From assembly GCA_019914945.1 (NCBI GenBank), contig CM034100.1, forward strand, positions 2,617,209 to 2,681,208: 64,000 nt of DNA, written 5' to 3'. Shown one piece after another: positions 14,501-26,884 of this stretch; positions within the stretch are counted from its first letter, which is position 1; every line of letters begins with the position of its first letter. Source of the stretch: Typha latifolia. Taxonomy: Eukaryota > Streptophyta > Magnoliopsida > Poales > Typhaceae. Position numbers and translations under genes: made by a program. The notes under the pieces are model-generated. The model searched no databases, was not told the DNA's origin, and saw only the letters and a list, made by a program, of their open reading frames with translations.

Positions 14501-17500
14501 GATAAAATTCAATGGCTGCAGCAATTAGCTTCTTTCTGATTGTTGTCATTAGAGGATATACTCCTCAACTACTACGGCATTGAGTCAAAGTAAAGCATGG
14601 TGGAGGAAAGAATAAATTAGTAGGAGAAGTTTCATACTTCAGGAAAGAAAAAAGCCTTTAAGTGCATAGTCACACTGTGGAGAAATCCCTTATTCTACAT
14701 TAGTACGATTTAACAACTCACGTGACCTCTCCATTTCTTATAATACAGTTGTGACATTGAAATAAAGATATGCAAGTTGATGCAAAAGGTAAAGTGATAT
14801 TTGTAGTTTTGTACATCTCAAAAAGAAAACACAAAGTGACACATCTAAGCTATACCTCGTACCAAAAGCTTGGCAATGTGAAGGTAGAAAGTGAGGATAA
14901 TATGGTTCATAATCTTCATACATCTGAACCATATTGCAACCAGAGTGCAATTCTGAAGGAAGAGCGGTCCATTTATCAAGTCCTTATACTAATTTGCCAC
15001 AACCACTGAATTGTGTAAACAATAGAGAAAAGTAGGGTGACGGTTTTTGTTTTAACTCTTATTTAAAACCAAAAGGATAAATAGTAAGTTATTTCAAATT
15101 TGGTTATCCCCATTAGGATTAATCAGTTGAAGTATAGTCTTAATTCTTAACAGGACAGATTCCAAACAACGTTGAAGACACCAAAACTAGTATACAAATT
15201 TTACTAGAGTCAACAATCTAACTAAAATAGTTAAAGAGCAATATCTGAAAAGATAAAAGACATGATTACAATTCATATACCTGTAATAAGTTCTTTCTTG
15301 CTTCCTTGAGGTTGCATACGATACCATTGGATTGAAAATTTTGAGATGTCTGGAGTTGTACTGGTTCGAGGAATGATATGCAAAGATGAGCCTAAACTTT
15401 CAAGACCCTCAAACTCATACAAGTTATTCTTATTTTCCTCACTCTTTTTGGTCATTGCCAACTGAAAAAAGAAGAAAAGCAAAAACGATTTAGAAAAAAA
15501 AAAAAAATCACATACAGATTTCATTGTTGTCAGAATTTGCATATTTTACTAAATAGATTACTATCTCCTGTTAATATGTACTTGAAAGTGAGTAAATATT
15601 TATCAAAATATAAATGATTCAAATAACATAGCAAATCTCAAAAAGCAATTAGAGAAGAAAGAATAGAGACACATTGGACATTACAAAAAGCAACTACAAA
15701 TAAAATTAACTTAAAAATATAACAAGATCAATAGTATAGGAAAAGAGTTTTTTTAATGCTCAGAGCCTTATAGGCGCATGAATGACAAGTATCAAAAGCA
15801 GATGAAAAAACACAGTAGTAACTATGAGAAGCAAAGAGTAAGGCAGTAAAAACTAGATAGGAAAAAGAGCATGAAAATAATTGCCTAATTGGTATATCTA
15901 GATAATCAGCAAATTTATGAGTTTTACTTAGCAAAAGAAAGCTTGGTCATAAGATATACCTCCTTGCGAAGATGAATAGAATTTAAGCACCTCTCTTTGA
16001 GCTGATCACGTAATATTTGGATCTCATGATCCATGTCCATTACCTAAAAAGGTATTAATAATTGCATTAGGAACAAAAATACAAAAAAAAATTGTTATAT
16101 GTCAAGTGAAATATGCCACTCAAAACAACGACATTCCAAGTGCAAATAAATGGAGGCATGAAGACAAACTAAGTGAAGGTAAAACTGTCAGCTTCACCCT
16201 ACAATTAAGCATTATAAATGTACCTTGCTAGGATAATGCAGCATCTTGATTCTTCGGGCTTCATGAACTTCTGTCCTGAATTTCTGCACATCCTTTGAGT
16301 TTTGGAAAAATGAAAAATCATGTCACATAACTAAGGTTGAAAACTTGAAATGCATAGAACAAGGACAAAAACACAAGCGAAAGCATAGCAAGTTAAAAAT
16401 GGTATGTGACAGAATTTAGGCTGTCAAAAGGTCTTCAAACAGAAATATCCAAGGTTAATTGATCTTTAAAATCTTGCACCTGCTTCTCTGCTTGTCCATG
16501 CAACATTTCCTGCTCGTGAATTACTTGTTCAACTCTATGAACTGCTTCCCGAGCTCTTTCAATCTCTTTATGAGCATTAGCCCTTTCTTCTTCAACAATT
16601 CTTTTGGCATCTTCAGAAGCCTAAAACCAGAAGTAGCAGAAAGATAAAGCTAAAGCATGAAATTGCTGGTAATTATAATTCAGAACAGATTTGGAACAGC
16701 AAAAGGTTGCATATGAGTAGTAATTGTTCACATTATGTTGATTTTAGATGTTAAACTAAAAATTTAGGATATTGACTGTAGGTAGCATTTTGTAAGATAA
16801 TCTTTGGTGTAACAAGTGTTTCTATTTGTGCCATTAGAAAGGTCTAAGCAAAACCAAAATTATATAATTTAGATATTTGATTAAAATTATTCAATTGCTT
16901 TTATTTAATAACTGTGCCTATAATCTAGTGAAGACTTTTGATCCGATGCACAAGCAAACATCTGGATTATCTCATTCATACATAATGGCACACACCTAAA
17001 GCGTCATTTATTTCAGGAATAAGATTAATTCTAGAATATATATTATTCTTTATTATTCTTAAAATAAGGTCTTTATTTCAGAAATAATTATTCTTATGTT
17101 TACTTGTATTCTAAAATAAGGGTATAATAATTATTTTTGATGTGGTATAAAGTGAAGAAAAAGATTTAAAAAAATTCTATTTTTAAAAAATTACCATGAA
17201 TACTCTATTTGATATAGAGTAGGTTGATGAGATAAATATCAAAGGTAAATTAATAATTGGGTTAGTATGTGATATAAGATGTAATTTTGATAAATAGTGT
17301 TTGTATTCTAGAATTGGGTTATTACGATATTTAGCTGTTATTCTAGAATTGAGTTATTATGATGTTTAACTGTTATTCTAAAATAAGGAGCTATATTCCA
17401 AAATAAGAATTTAAGATATCAATTGAGAATAAAAGTCATAAAATATTTTCAGAACCTAACAAAATAAAGCTCCTTAGTGTAAAATCTTCCATGCTTCCCA

Positions 17501-19357
17501 TTTTGAAGGTACTAAACTTCTTCAGCTTCCATTTACCTCAAGATCTTCAATGTCAAGCTTTTGAAGCTCTGCCAAGTAGATGCTGATACAGAGTTTGGTA
17601 AGGAGGAGTTTTGGTAAATCTATAGGAGACTTAAATGGCAAAATCTATTAACAGAATGGCAAGGAAAAACTAGAAATAATTTATCTTGCTTAGCAAATCC
17701 TTCCTCAATTAGATTTTATATGATTTGACACATAGATGAGTCATCTAATGCTGCACATTTTGTTAACACAAGGTTAATATGCATGTGCATGAAGTCTTAC
17801 TAAAAATAATCATTGAGCACTACCAGCTTAAGAGAAGTCGCCAACTTTTTTACTTCTGATTTCTGCCGGAGCAACTCTCCTTCCCTTTGGGACAGCTGAA
17901 CTGCTAAAGATTCCACCTGCAAGAAGAATGAGAAAGAAGAGAAAGGACTGCCTTGTTAGAAAGAAGAAAAACAAGCATTTATAAATGAAAATTACCATAA
18001 ATGAAATGAAACACTTTAAGATTAGCGTGCTGTAACAAGACAACTAGTATCATCAGAATACTTTCCAAAATCAAATTAAAAAACTATGTATGAGATCGAC
18101 CAAATTGAACAACTGCTAGGTCAAGATCATGTTGTTCATTGGGAATTGAAGAGGGGAGAATGAGCAGACATCGAACAATTAATTTCAATTTCTCGTTGTT
18201 CTTTTGGTTAAAATGCTGTGCGACTCGGAGGACATAAGACTGATTGGTCAGGTCAAAAATCTTGCTGATATAAACCTAACAAAGCAGATCAATAATATGT
18301 AAGATATTTCCAATTTGATCAGTCTCTATTGCACAGACAAATTCATTTGATTAAATAAAATCAAATTTGCTGCTGTCGGTGAATAAGTTATTCCCTTACT
18401 TATGCTCATCTATGAGACCTGAATACTTCACAAAAAAAAAATATTTGCTGTTATTGGCACATGATTAATAGAGCTGCTCCCTGGGCATGGAATGGATATA
18501 TGTTTGATATTTCCACCAAGAATCATAACTTCATGACAGTCCTGTGCTGCAGAATATTTTCAGTCTGGGGCCTCTGGGCCCTTGCATGTGCCCGTGCATG
18601 GTGATTTATCAAAAACAAATCAACTCCAAGAAGAGGAGAGTTCCCATCTCATGAGTTTTAAGACAGCTATCTCAAAAATCCATAGATGTATGGGAGGAAC
18701 ATAAATACATGAAGCAGTAGTAGTGCAGTACAATAAGAAATATTGAATAATTGATAAAGATAACAAAAGAAACCAACCATAGTGATAGACTCCTCAACTT
18801 CATCCTTATTCCTACCCACTACATGTGCTCTCAGCAACTCTAGTATGTCCCTAAGTTTCTTGATAAGAACATCTCGCTCCAAGAAAGCCACCTGTCTCCA
18901 ACTAACCTGAGATTTCAAGCAGTATTCAAGTTAATACACAACACACTACAATGCCTTTAATTATTCAACTGATTACTAGTCGCACATCAAAAAACTCAAT
19001 TGATTGAGGATTCGTAACATCTATGATATTTAGAGTTCTTAGAAAAACTTTGTGAATTGATGGGTGACAAACCTCATCAGACAACCAGGTAGCAGTGTTG
19101 AGACCCTTCTCAAATTTCCTCGTCAAGTCACGAACAGAAGGACGCTGCCGCCGCTCGAGCAGCTCTGTGGTCTCCTTTGCAACAATCTCTTTAAGGGGTT
19201 GCCCTTCCGAGTCATTTTTGGGCTCGATTATTATACTTTCAGCCCCAATCTTGTAGCTTGGGAATTTATTAGAATAGAAGTTGATGCGCGATGAGACCAA
19301 ACGAACTGCTTCCCTCTGCATCTTGCTGTCTCCATTAGCCTTGGTCGTTCTTGTCAT
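11597..19357 (-). CDS. SCAB1: SCAB1-like plant-specific actin-binding protein (stomatal closure-related)
   Basis: Twelve coding exons: 19357-19073, 18906-18778, 17916-17824, 16620-16480, 16292-16224, 16043-15960, 15461-15281, 14156-14040, 13958-13900, 13556-13422, 12385-12236, 11635-11597. They join in frame to 493 residues, against about 496 in Arabidopsis SCAB1. Known family members bind, bundle and stabilise actin filaments and act in guard-cell closure. The order is an N-terminal actin-binding region, a long coiled coil (exons 2-6), an Ig-like domain (TTTGPIDP motif in exon 8) and a PH-like C-terminal domain (FNVGK-type motif as LNVGKLRMKL, then RERNAAVMLARRF). Several exon lengths (69, 84, 141 bp) match what I recall of the Arabidopsis protein segments. 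The ATG follows a TAG that can act as a leader-intron acceptor. The final exon is only 39 bp (IVLAGPCYRTPG). Confidence 0.93.
11928..12090. repeat. Dispersed repeat, copy 2, in the last intron of the SCAB1-like gene
   Basis: GAGAGTTGAGACTTATTGCA and the following AAACCAGCTCCT differ at two positions from 10312-10343. A downstream block around 12028-12083, containing TTTTATACTAGATGCATA, parallels the end of copy 1. The copy lies wholly inside the 600-bp last intron (11636-12235). Confidence 0.55.
16990..17430. repeat. AT-rich dispersed element (family A, copy 1) in a SCAB1-like intron
   Basis: This AT-rich block inside the 1.2-kb intron (16621-17823) repeats TTATTCTAGAATTG/TTATTCTAAAATAAGG-type words several times. 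It can be aligned by eye with 33980-34345: shared order of TTTTTGATG.GGTATAA, TTTGATATA.AGTA, GTGATATAA and TTA.TATGATGTTTAA. It is probably a non-autonomous element. Its ends are not sharply defined. Confidence 0.5.
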
Positions 19358-19360
19358 CTA

Positions 19361-19765
19361 CCCAAAATTGTAGACAACTCTTTTCTTGATCAAAACTAAG
19401 ATACGAACTGGAACGCCATTATCTGCTACAATTCACTAAAAGAGCACATTTAGCAACACTCCTGAATTCTTTTCCAGAAACTCAAAAGATAATCTTTTTC
19501 TAAAAGAAATCACTTAAACAAGCAAGAATCAACCTCAAAAAAGAAAGTAGGAGTCAGGATACGAACAAGTACATCATCATTTGCTGCAATTAACAAAAAT
19601 AAAATGCAAATTGTGCATGAAATCTATGACATTGTATGTCCAAAGGCTAAAAGACCTCCAAAACCCTACAAACCTAGAGATAGAGATAAAATCAACATTA
19701 ATTCACCGAAAAACCTTGACCTGAAGAGGAACCCTAACTTCAAATAGAACTAGTAGTACGCTTAC
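19361..19765 (-). other. Probable leader intron of the SCAB1-like gene
   Basis: On the minus strand the donor CTCG|GTAAGC lies at 19765-19764. The possible acceptor TAG ends at 19358, immediately before the ATG at 19357. The 400-bp interval has no continuing frame. A 5' untranslated exon would then lie upstream of 19766. Inferred from splice signals only. Confidence 0.4.
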
Positions 19766-19766
19766 C

Positions 19767-21422
19767 GAGATCAAAGAAATGGCGACTCCTTTTTAGCCTC
19801 CTCCTTCTTGTTCTAGAAGAACGGGAGGATTTGGTGGTAAGAAGGAAAGAATTCTGAAATTTTTTCGCTCGCAGTCACTTTTTTCAAAAGCGAAGGACCC
19901 TAAAATTACTCGAATGAGAGAGACGCTTCGGTCCTCAAAAGGTTATCTTTGCTTTCCGATTCGGGCAGGGGCCCACCAAGGCATCAAGGCCCAGTGGCCC
20001 ATCCATTGATGGACGATCGGATCGTATGCAACCTCAGTTGCAGGAAGAGGTGGCAATTTATTTTCTTAGCCGGGTTGACTACATATCTTAATGAAACGTT
20101 ATCGATTTAAAAACTTGGTTATTTGACTAAGTTTATTTAATCCATTTAATTCATTTAAAAGTAAATATACTTAAAATAAATTAGACAAATGCGCATTTGC
20201 TATTGCCTCTCCCTGTACATTAATATATGTCTGGTTGCAATTCTTAAATAACTGATGGCATGTATCCAACGTGGCATGTTTAACTAATACCAAATTAATT
20301 AATATAAAAAAACTGTGCATGCTTAACCTTAAATAGGTTCGAGTTGGTACCTTTTGGTTGGCTGCAAGAGAATTCAGCCAATAAAAAAGATGCCAAATGT
20401 CTGGGATGTAGTATGAGGTCTTGCAGCCGGGATGCAGGGGATCTGGCTTACTCTTGTGCTGGAGTGGTGTGAAGCAGACATTGATGGCTAAATGCTTGCC
20501 GTGAATTCGGGGAATGCCAATCAACAACTGTCACGTGGCCCCACGGACAATTATCGTCCGATATTTGGATCCAACGCTACGCCTCCGTGGAACGGACCGT
20601 TACGGCCCATACGACTAGCTTCTGATCAAATCCGTCGAGAAACGTCTCCTGGTGAATTGACGATGACTAGGACAGTAGGACGACCTTAAAATTTAAATTA
20701 TAGCATTTGATTATATTTGATAATATTTGATAGGGTTAATTACGCACATGTTTAACGAAAACATCAAATAACTATTTAGCATTAATTTTTCTCAGTTGGA
20801 AAAAGGATTCTTTAAACGTAAAATAAGATTGATGACAGATTTGAATTTATACATGAGAAGGTGACGAATTTCTTTCCTTAATTAATGAATAATAATCCAT
20901 AAATGTGATCAGGATAGTTCCTTATTGTGCTGGGATTCTAATGGGCCCCAGCCCAACAATTATACTGGACATGATGAAAAGAGTTCAAAGATTATGGATG
21001 AGAACCCTATACTGTAGCTCAAATAATCTGAATCATTTAACCAGCATCTGAGATTTTGAATTTGTTGAGCTGTATTAAAAGGAATAACTTCACCGTTATA
21101 TAGGCGTATGAACTTTTTAATGTTGATTGCTGTCGAAGATGGCATCAATAACCTTTACGTAATTCCTATTAAACTCTGAAGGACTGAAAGAGGTTGATGT
21201 GATATCATGTAAGTACATGGCCGATCCTGGAATAAACTTCGACCAGAAATTATTGGGATGGCAAAAAGTAGAAATAGACTACCGAATTCAATAAACATCC
21301 CTATTAAACAGCAGCTTCCCACATCAGTCTTGTGAAGAGGGGAGACTACCTTAGATCAAAATATACTTGGTAAGAAGGTTTGGAAGAATTGTCCGGTAGG
21401 ATGTTGTCAGGGAAGAATCAGC
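19767..21422. other. SCAB1-like promoter region and gamma-CA 3' flank
   Basis: Contains the upstream region of the SCAB1-like gene (to about 20.1 kb), anonymous AT-rich spacer, and the 3' UTR of the gamma carbonic anhydrase gene. Short open frames (20171-20527 minus, 20492-20689 plus) show no protein character. No gene is supported. Confidence 0.5.
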
Positions 21423-24400
21423 TCAGGAGGGCGGGACCTCCTGGACGACTCCAAGCATGGAATTGTATTCTTCATCTCTACGAGCAAATTTCTTGTGCAA
21501 CACCTTCTTAAACTCGACTTCATCGAAGGTTTTCGCATTCTCAGCAGCATGCACCAGAGCCAAATTGGAATAATTTGTAGCAGACTGGGAGAAGAAAGCA
21601 GCAATCTCTTCCTCAGTCAGCTTTCGCATAAACTTTGCAGGGTTACCACCCCATACCTGATTTTATCACAAAAGCCTTTAATCAATACAAAGAGATAGAA
21701 TGAAATATAGTGAAAGCCCATCATAGTTGATATTGTTAATGTTTTTCAATGTGACAAATGGTAAAAGTGGAAATGTGTGCTTCTCCAAAGTATGGTCAAT
21801 TGGTACTTCGAACATTTTTCGTTCAACCTAGATGACTAAATCATGAGTAACGAATTATGAAGGGCATCTTGCAATATCACCACTACAAGAAAACTTTACA
21901 AGTAGCCTGGAGAATCAATGAAGACTGCTAAGATGCCCCTTGAAAATGTTCTCAAAATCAAGTAAATCAAAGAAAACTTCTGGAAGAATTATTTTCACCA
22001 CTTTTTGGATTCATTTGTTTCTCTGAGTACTATTTGATATGTGCTATTGAGTTGGCTACTTTAGTTAGAATAAGTAAATACTTCAAATGAAAAGGTTAAG
22101 TAAAGCACCAGCTAACAACCTCTCCACAAGGGATCTTCGTATTCTGTCTCACAAGAGCTCCAGCAGCAACCATACTGTTTTTCTCCACAACAACCCCATC
22201 CAGCAGGGTTGCGCCTGTACCAATAAAAGATTCATCCTCCACAGTGCATCCATGTAATACAGCACTGTGACCTGTCAATTGAGATCTCAGAAAAATTAAG
22301 AACCCTTCAAATTAAGTTGCCAAGGCAAACCAAATAAACTACCTGCAATCTGACAGTTCAGTCAACACCACAGGAATGAGATGCATCCATGATTTAGATA
22401 TGATTTATCCTACTTCCAAATGTTCAGCACATAATATATGAACCCACATGTTGGATAGTTATCACAAGTGATAAGACGGTGTCTGGAGTTTTCTTTATAT
22501 TACTGTTAGGTTGAGAAGGTGAAATAAGCTTGTGGACAAATTATCTCTCATCATTGGTCCTTATCCTGGTGCTCACCCTTCAACTCAAGAAGTGAAAATA
22601 AATATTTAAGATAAAACATGATAAACTTGGTTTGATGAGGTTCTGTTGTAATTTCCTATTGTGTCGACAATCTCCCATAGTCCCACTGGGGTTCACGGTT
22701 AGTGTCCATCTCAAAAGTCAAAACCAAACAGGTCATTAGTCACACAAATCATGACCTAGTAAGTATTAGTAACAGTATGAGGATCAATTATGAAAAAAAT
22801 AAGTGGGAAATAGCGGAAATAGAAAATGAAAAACAAAATGTAAATATATGGCAGATATGATGATCAGTCATTATGGAACAATAACTAGAGCAAACTACAA
22901 AGCACATTTACCTACTGTAACATTGTCCCCAATGATGGTCGGTAAAACCTTTCCACTTAGATTGGACTTGGCTACATGCACAAGAGAATTGTCCTGTATA
23001 TTAGTCCCAGATCCGATTCGAACACTATTCACATCGCCTATAGAAGAAAATGTTGAGAAGATGTCAACTAAAGAAGAAATGCGAACAGAAAAGGGTAGCA
23101 GATAAAATATTAAAATCTCAAATAGAAGAGTCGTATGACTAAAAGTTATGAAATAACCAATAACTCATTACCATTTTCAATAAATCTTATGACTGTCAAC
23201 TAGGTAAAAAGACAAATTCCTGAAAACGCAACAGAAAAAAAAAACTGGCAATCAGTAACACCAACGTTTCTCTGTCAGTCCTTGAACTATGTAACCTGGT
23301 AATATTCAACTGCCCATACAAAGGAATCTCGTTCTCTTATACTATGAACAAGAAAGATTATCCTTTTTCCACACAGTACAGCTTCCATATTTCAGCATCA
23401 TAAGACAAGATATACATTGGTCTAGGACGTACTAAAGAATCAACTTAGTAATTTTATATAGTTTAGAAGAAACAATGAGTTCCTATTGAATATTGTCAAT
23501 TTTGAATAACCTAATGATACAAGGCCGACTTTTCAGTTGCATACATACTTCGGACAATTCATGAGTTAAGTTTCTGGATATCTAAAAAGTTAATCGTTAC
23601 TGGAGAAAAAGTATGCCTGAAATTAAAGTAAAACTGCTTGGAGGAAGAAAAAAACTACTTTTATGTTCGTTTATAGTGGAAGATTATATGAGTCTATGAC
23701 CATTCTCTAAGACGAACTGCAAGGCCTACAAAAAAAGATCAACAAAAGTATGATTGAGTACAATAACAGGTGGACCCTTTGGTATGACACCAGCCAGTAT
23801 CAAAACTTAGAATAGTCATAACCAACAAAGAGAATCAAATGACAAATATCAAAATATGAAAAAGACTTCAAATTAAGATCACCAAATCAACAGTAAACTG
23901 AACAAAGGAAAGATTGCTAGAATCAAGGATATCAAAATGTATGAGTAGATTCAAAAAATAACAAGAAAAATCTCAAAACTAATAACAAATTTGTAGATCA
24001 GAAAATAATTTAAGCCACAATTGACTTAGCCTTCTTCTGTTTGCATGAACACTTGCATGAACAGGAAGTCTTATATTAAAAGAAAAATGTATGTAGATAT
24101 TTTTCCAAAATTTAAAATTCATATTAGAAAAGAAACACTTAAAGTAAAGCTTAAAGGAACCTGTCCTTCATATTTGAAGACTTTAACTCCAAATCTCAGT
24201 AGAAGTTCTAATACATCAAATTTTCAGCAGTTTTAAATAGGAAATGGCACATAAGAATAATATCACGTTCCAATTATGTCGCAAGAGATTCAAATTGCAA
24301 GACATTACTGAAACTCATCTTTTGCACAACATAGAGGTTCCAACTGTCATTGTGTCAATTGTCACATTCTTGAAAAGGTGGAGAAAGTATTATTGATACG

Positions 24401-25810
24401 AAATTATTACTGATACCAAGATCCACAAATAAGAATTAGGAGGGAGGAGTTTGGGCAAACAAAAACACATCAGCAAAGATGTAAACTTCAAGAATGTTCT
24501 TCTGTGGAGCAGTTCCACTTTAGAACAAAACAGCCATTTTCTGAAATTTTGAAACTCGCAGGATTTTAAAATTTTATTACAAAACAGATCAGTGTAATCC
24601 TACAGCATCAGAAATTCTATGAAGATTCTCCAGGCAAATGAAGGAATAATCATCAGCTGAGGAAATGAAAACAATATATGCAAAATCTATAATTAGATGT
24701 CACCAAACTTATTCTTAACTGAAGACTAATGCACATTAGTCAACCAACAGATCAAGTCAATGATGATTCCTTTTGTGAAGAAAGAACGAAATAGATAGAA
24801 TACATTAAGATAAGGTTGAGCATGTATAGATCATGGTCAATTTCTAAGCAAGAACTGTACCTCTCAAAACACAACCATACCAAATTGAAGAGCCCTGTCC
24901 AATTTGAACATCTCCGATGACTGATGCACTAGGAGCCACAAATGCATCTTTGTGGACATTGGGAACTTTATCAAAGATGTTCATTAGTGTCCGATGCCTT
25001 GACACTGACATTATAATTTAACAGAAGAAGATCAGCCATCTGCTTGAATTCTGAACTGGCTTTCTGAAGATAAAATTTATAACATAATGCACGGCCAAAT
25101 TCCAACTATCAAAGAATAATATCTCCTAAGATTCCAGAACTTAGAACAAAAAAGAAAAGAAAAGAAAAGCAAATACGAAGACAGACGTTAAGTAGATGTC
25201 AACAGTATTTGCTTTACAATTTTAGAAGTTCGCCACCATATGCGAAAAAATACGCACTTACTAGATATAAGAATAATAAATCAATCATGGATCCGTACAT
25301 GGTTAGATATGTAGGGATTGCATAATCTTGTATCTGAAAAGGCCGTTCTATTGTCTACTCATGGGAGATAGATTATGTGGATCAGTGGATGTGATAAAAT
25401 ATCTTAGTGTTAAATAGAAAGGAGACCATTATCCATATACATTGCAAAATACGATCTTGCACTCCATTTCTTAATCAGGCATCTCAAAAATATATTGCAT
25501 CACCATTTAGGGGCACGAGCACGAGATCAAATTCTAGGCGAAGCGATTCTAACTAAAAGCTCAAAGAGCAAGTAGCACAAACCGATCCAAAATTGGTTCT
25601 TTCGGTATCTGATCTCGATAGATAACTGAAAATAAATCAGGCGAAATCGAGTGCAAGAGAAGGAATCCTATATTGGGGGATTGATTAGTGCTTACGCTGC
25701 TCATGGAAGTAGTAGTTGCCCTGGAGGCGGCATCCGAGGCGATCGATGGCTTGGCCGGTCTCGCGAACCCAGAATCCAACAGCGTAGATGGCCTTTCGCA
25801 GAGTTCCCAT
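21423..25810 (-). CDS. GAMMACA1: Mitochondrial gamma-type carbonic anhydrase (complex I gamma-CA domain subunit)
   Basis: Five exons (25810-25696, 25004-24861, 23037-22912, 22271-22120, 21656-21423) join in frame to 256 residues. The family builds the matrix-facing carbonic-anhydrase-like domain of plant mitochondrial complex I. The body is a left-handed beta-helix of hexapeptide repeats (residues about 60-190). The three metal-ligand histidines of active-type subunits are present at H107, H130 and H135 (LVHVAK, VGHSAVLHGC), the positions I recall for Arabidopsis gamma-CA1. The N-terminus MGTLRKAIYAVGFWVRETGQ matches gamma-CA1/2 rather than the gamma-CA-like subunits. Arabidopsis gamma-CA1 is about 275 residues. 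This one stops early after EVPPS because of an apparent one-base insertion; see the finding. Confidence 0.95.
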
Positions 25811-26884
25811 CTGACCTAGGGGCCGAGGAAGCCAACTAGAGAAAGAAAGTGATATCGGTGGGGTTTTGTTGAGAGAGAGAGAGAGACGAGAGCTGGGGCC
25901 TGGAGGAGAGCAGTCGGGCCGTCGGGGGGTTCGGGTTTATGTCACAGTAAAATTACGATCGTGCCCCAAATCTATATGACTCTTAAAACGGACGGCCGGA
26001 TGTAGCTTTCAGTGCTATTCTCATTTTTCATGTATTTTTTGGAATATTTAAATACAGGGAGTAATTATAATCATGATAAAAAAAATTTGCTTGCTAAAAT
26101 GTGAAAAAAAAAAGAGAGGGATTAAGGCTAAATACTGATAACTCCATTGATGCTTCAGGAAAGCGTGATGTTCTCTTCTTCTTTTATGAGTACTACTGTG
26201 GTCATTAATCATCTCGATCAAGAGAAAACTTGGTCGTTTAAATGTGAATAAGAAGAAGAATTAATGTCAAATACTAAATAAAAATGCTCTGATGCTTCAG
26301 CAAAGTATCGGTGTTCTCTTTTTTTAAGTGTATTTTGGTAATTATGTTGGTTAAGAGACAACAAGCTTATTTCCAAGATAGCCTACAAATAATAAAGGAT
26401 TTCTAATCTATGAATAGGGATTCTTTATTCTTAACCATAACTCTCTTTTCTTCCAGAATAATAACTTAATACTTCTCTATCTTGTAGTACGCCCAGAGAC
26501 AGTGTCATTATGAAACTCATCAGCATAAAGCAGCAAATATATAAAATTCTAGAAATATGCATCCAAACCTAACATTGCTATCTGCACAAGTATTAACTAT
26601 AGCAGCAAAACAAGGTTCCAACAACCATTAAACTAAAAAGACAAACAAAAGTGTCAAAATTAAGCTAATAGTTCTAGTCCAGAGGATCCCTTTAGCATCA
26701 ACTTGACTCTCTTTTGGATCTCAGCACTTTTGGTCCATGTTCAACCTACAAACATAGAATAAATTCGATGAATACCTCGTAGTGCACAAACCATTTATAT
26801 ATATTTATGTAGGGTTTACGCACTAATTAAAGAAGGAAATCTCACATTATGCTTTAATGCTATATAGATAGCCAATGTTATCAA
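25811..26884. other. Gamma-CA promoter and UGT 3' flank
   Basis: The gamma-CA 5' UTR and promoter occupy the left end and include a short GA run at about 25871-25885. The middle carries the diverged tandem duplication at 26121-26360, and the right end is the 3' flank of the glucosyltransferase. No coding sequence is supported. Confidence 0.5.
26121..26360. repeat. Diverged two-copy tandem duplication
   Basis: Copies at about 26121-26226 and 26260-26360 (offset about 139) share, in order, ATTAA.G.(C/T)AAATACT, TGATGCTTCAG.AAAG, G.TGTTCTCTT, GGT.ATTA and TCAAGAGA/TTAAGAGA. Identity is moderate, so the duplication is old. Confidence 0.6.
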
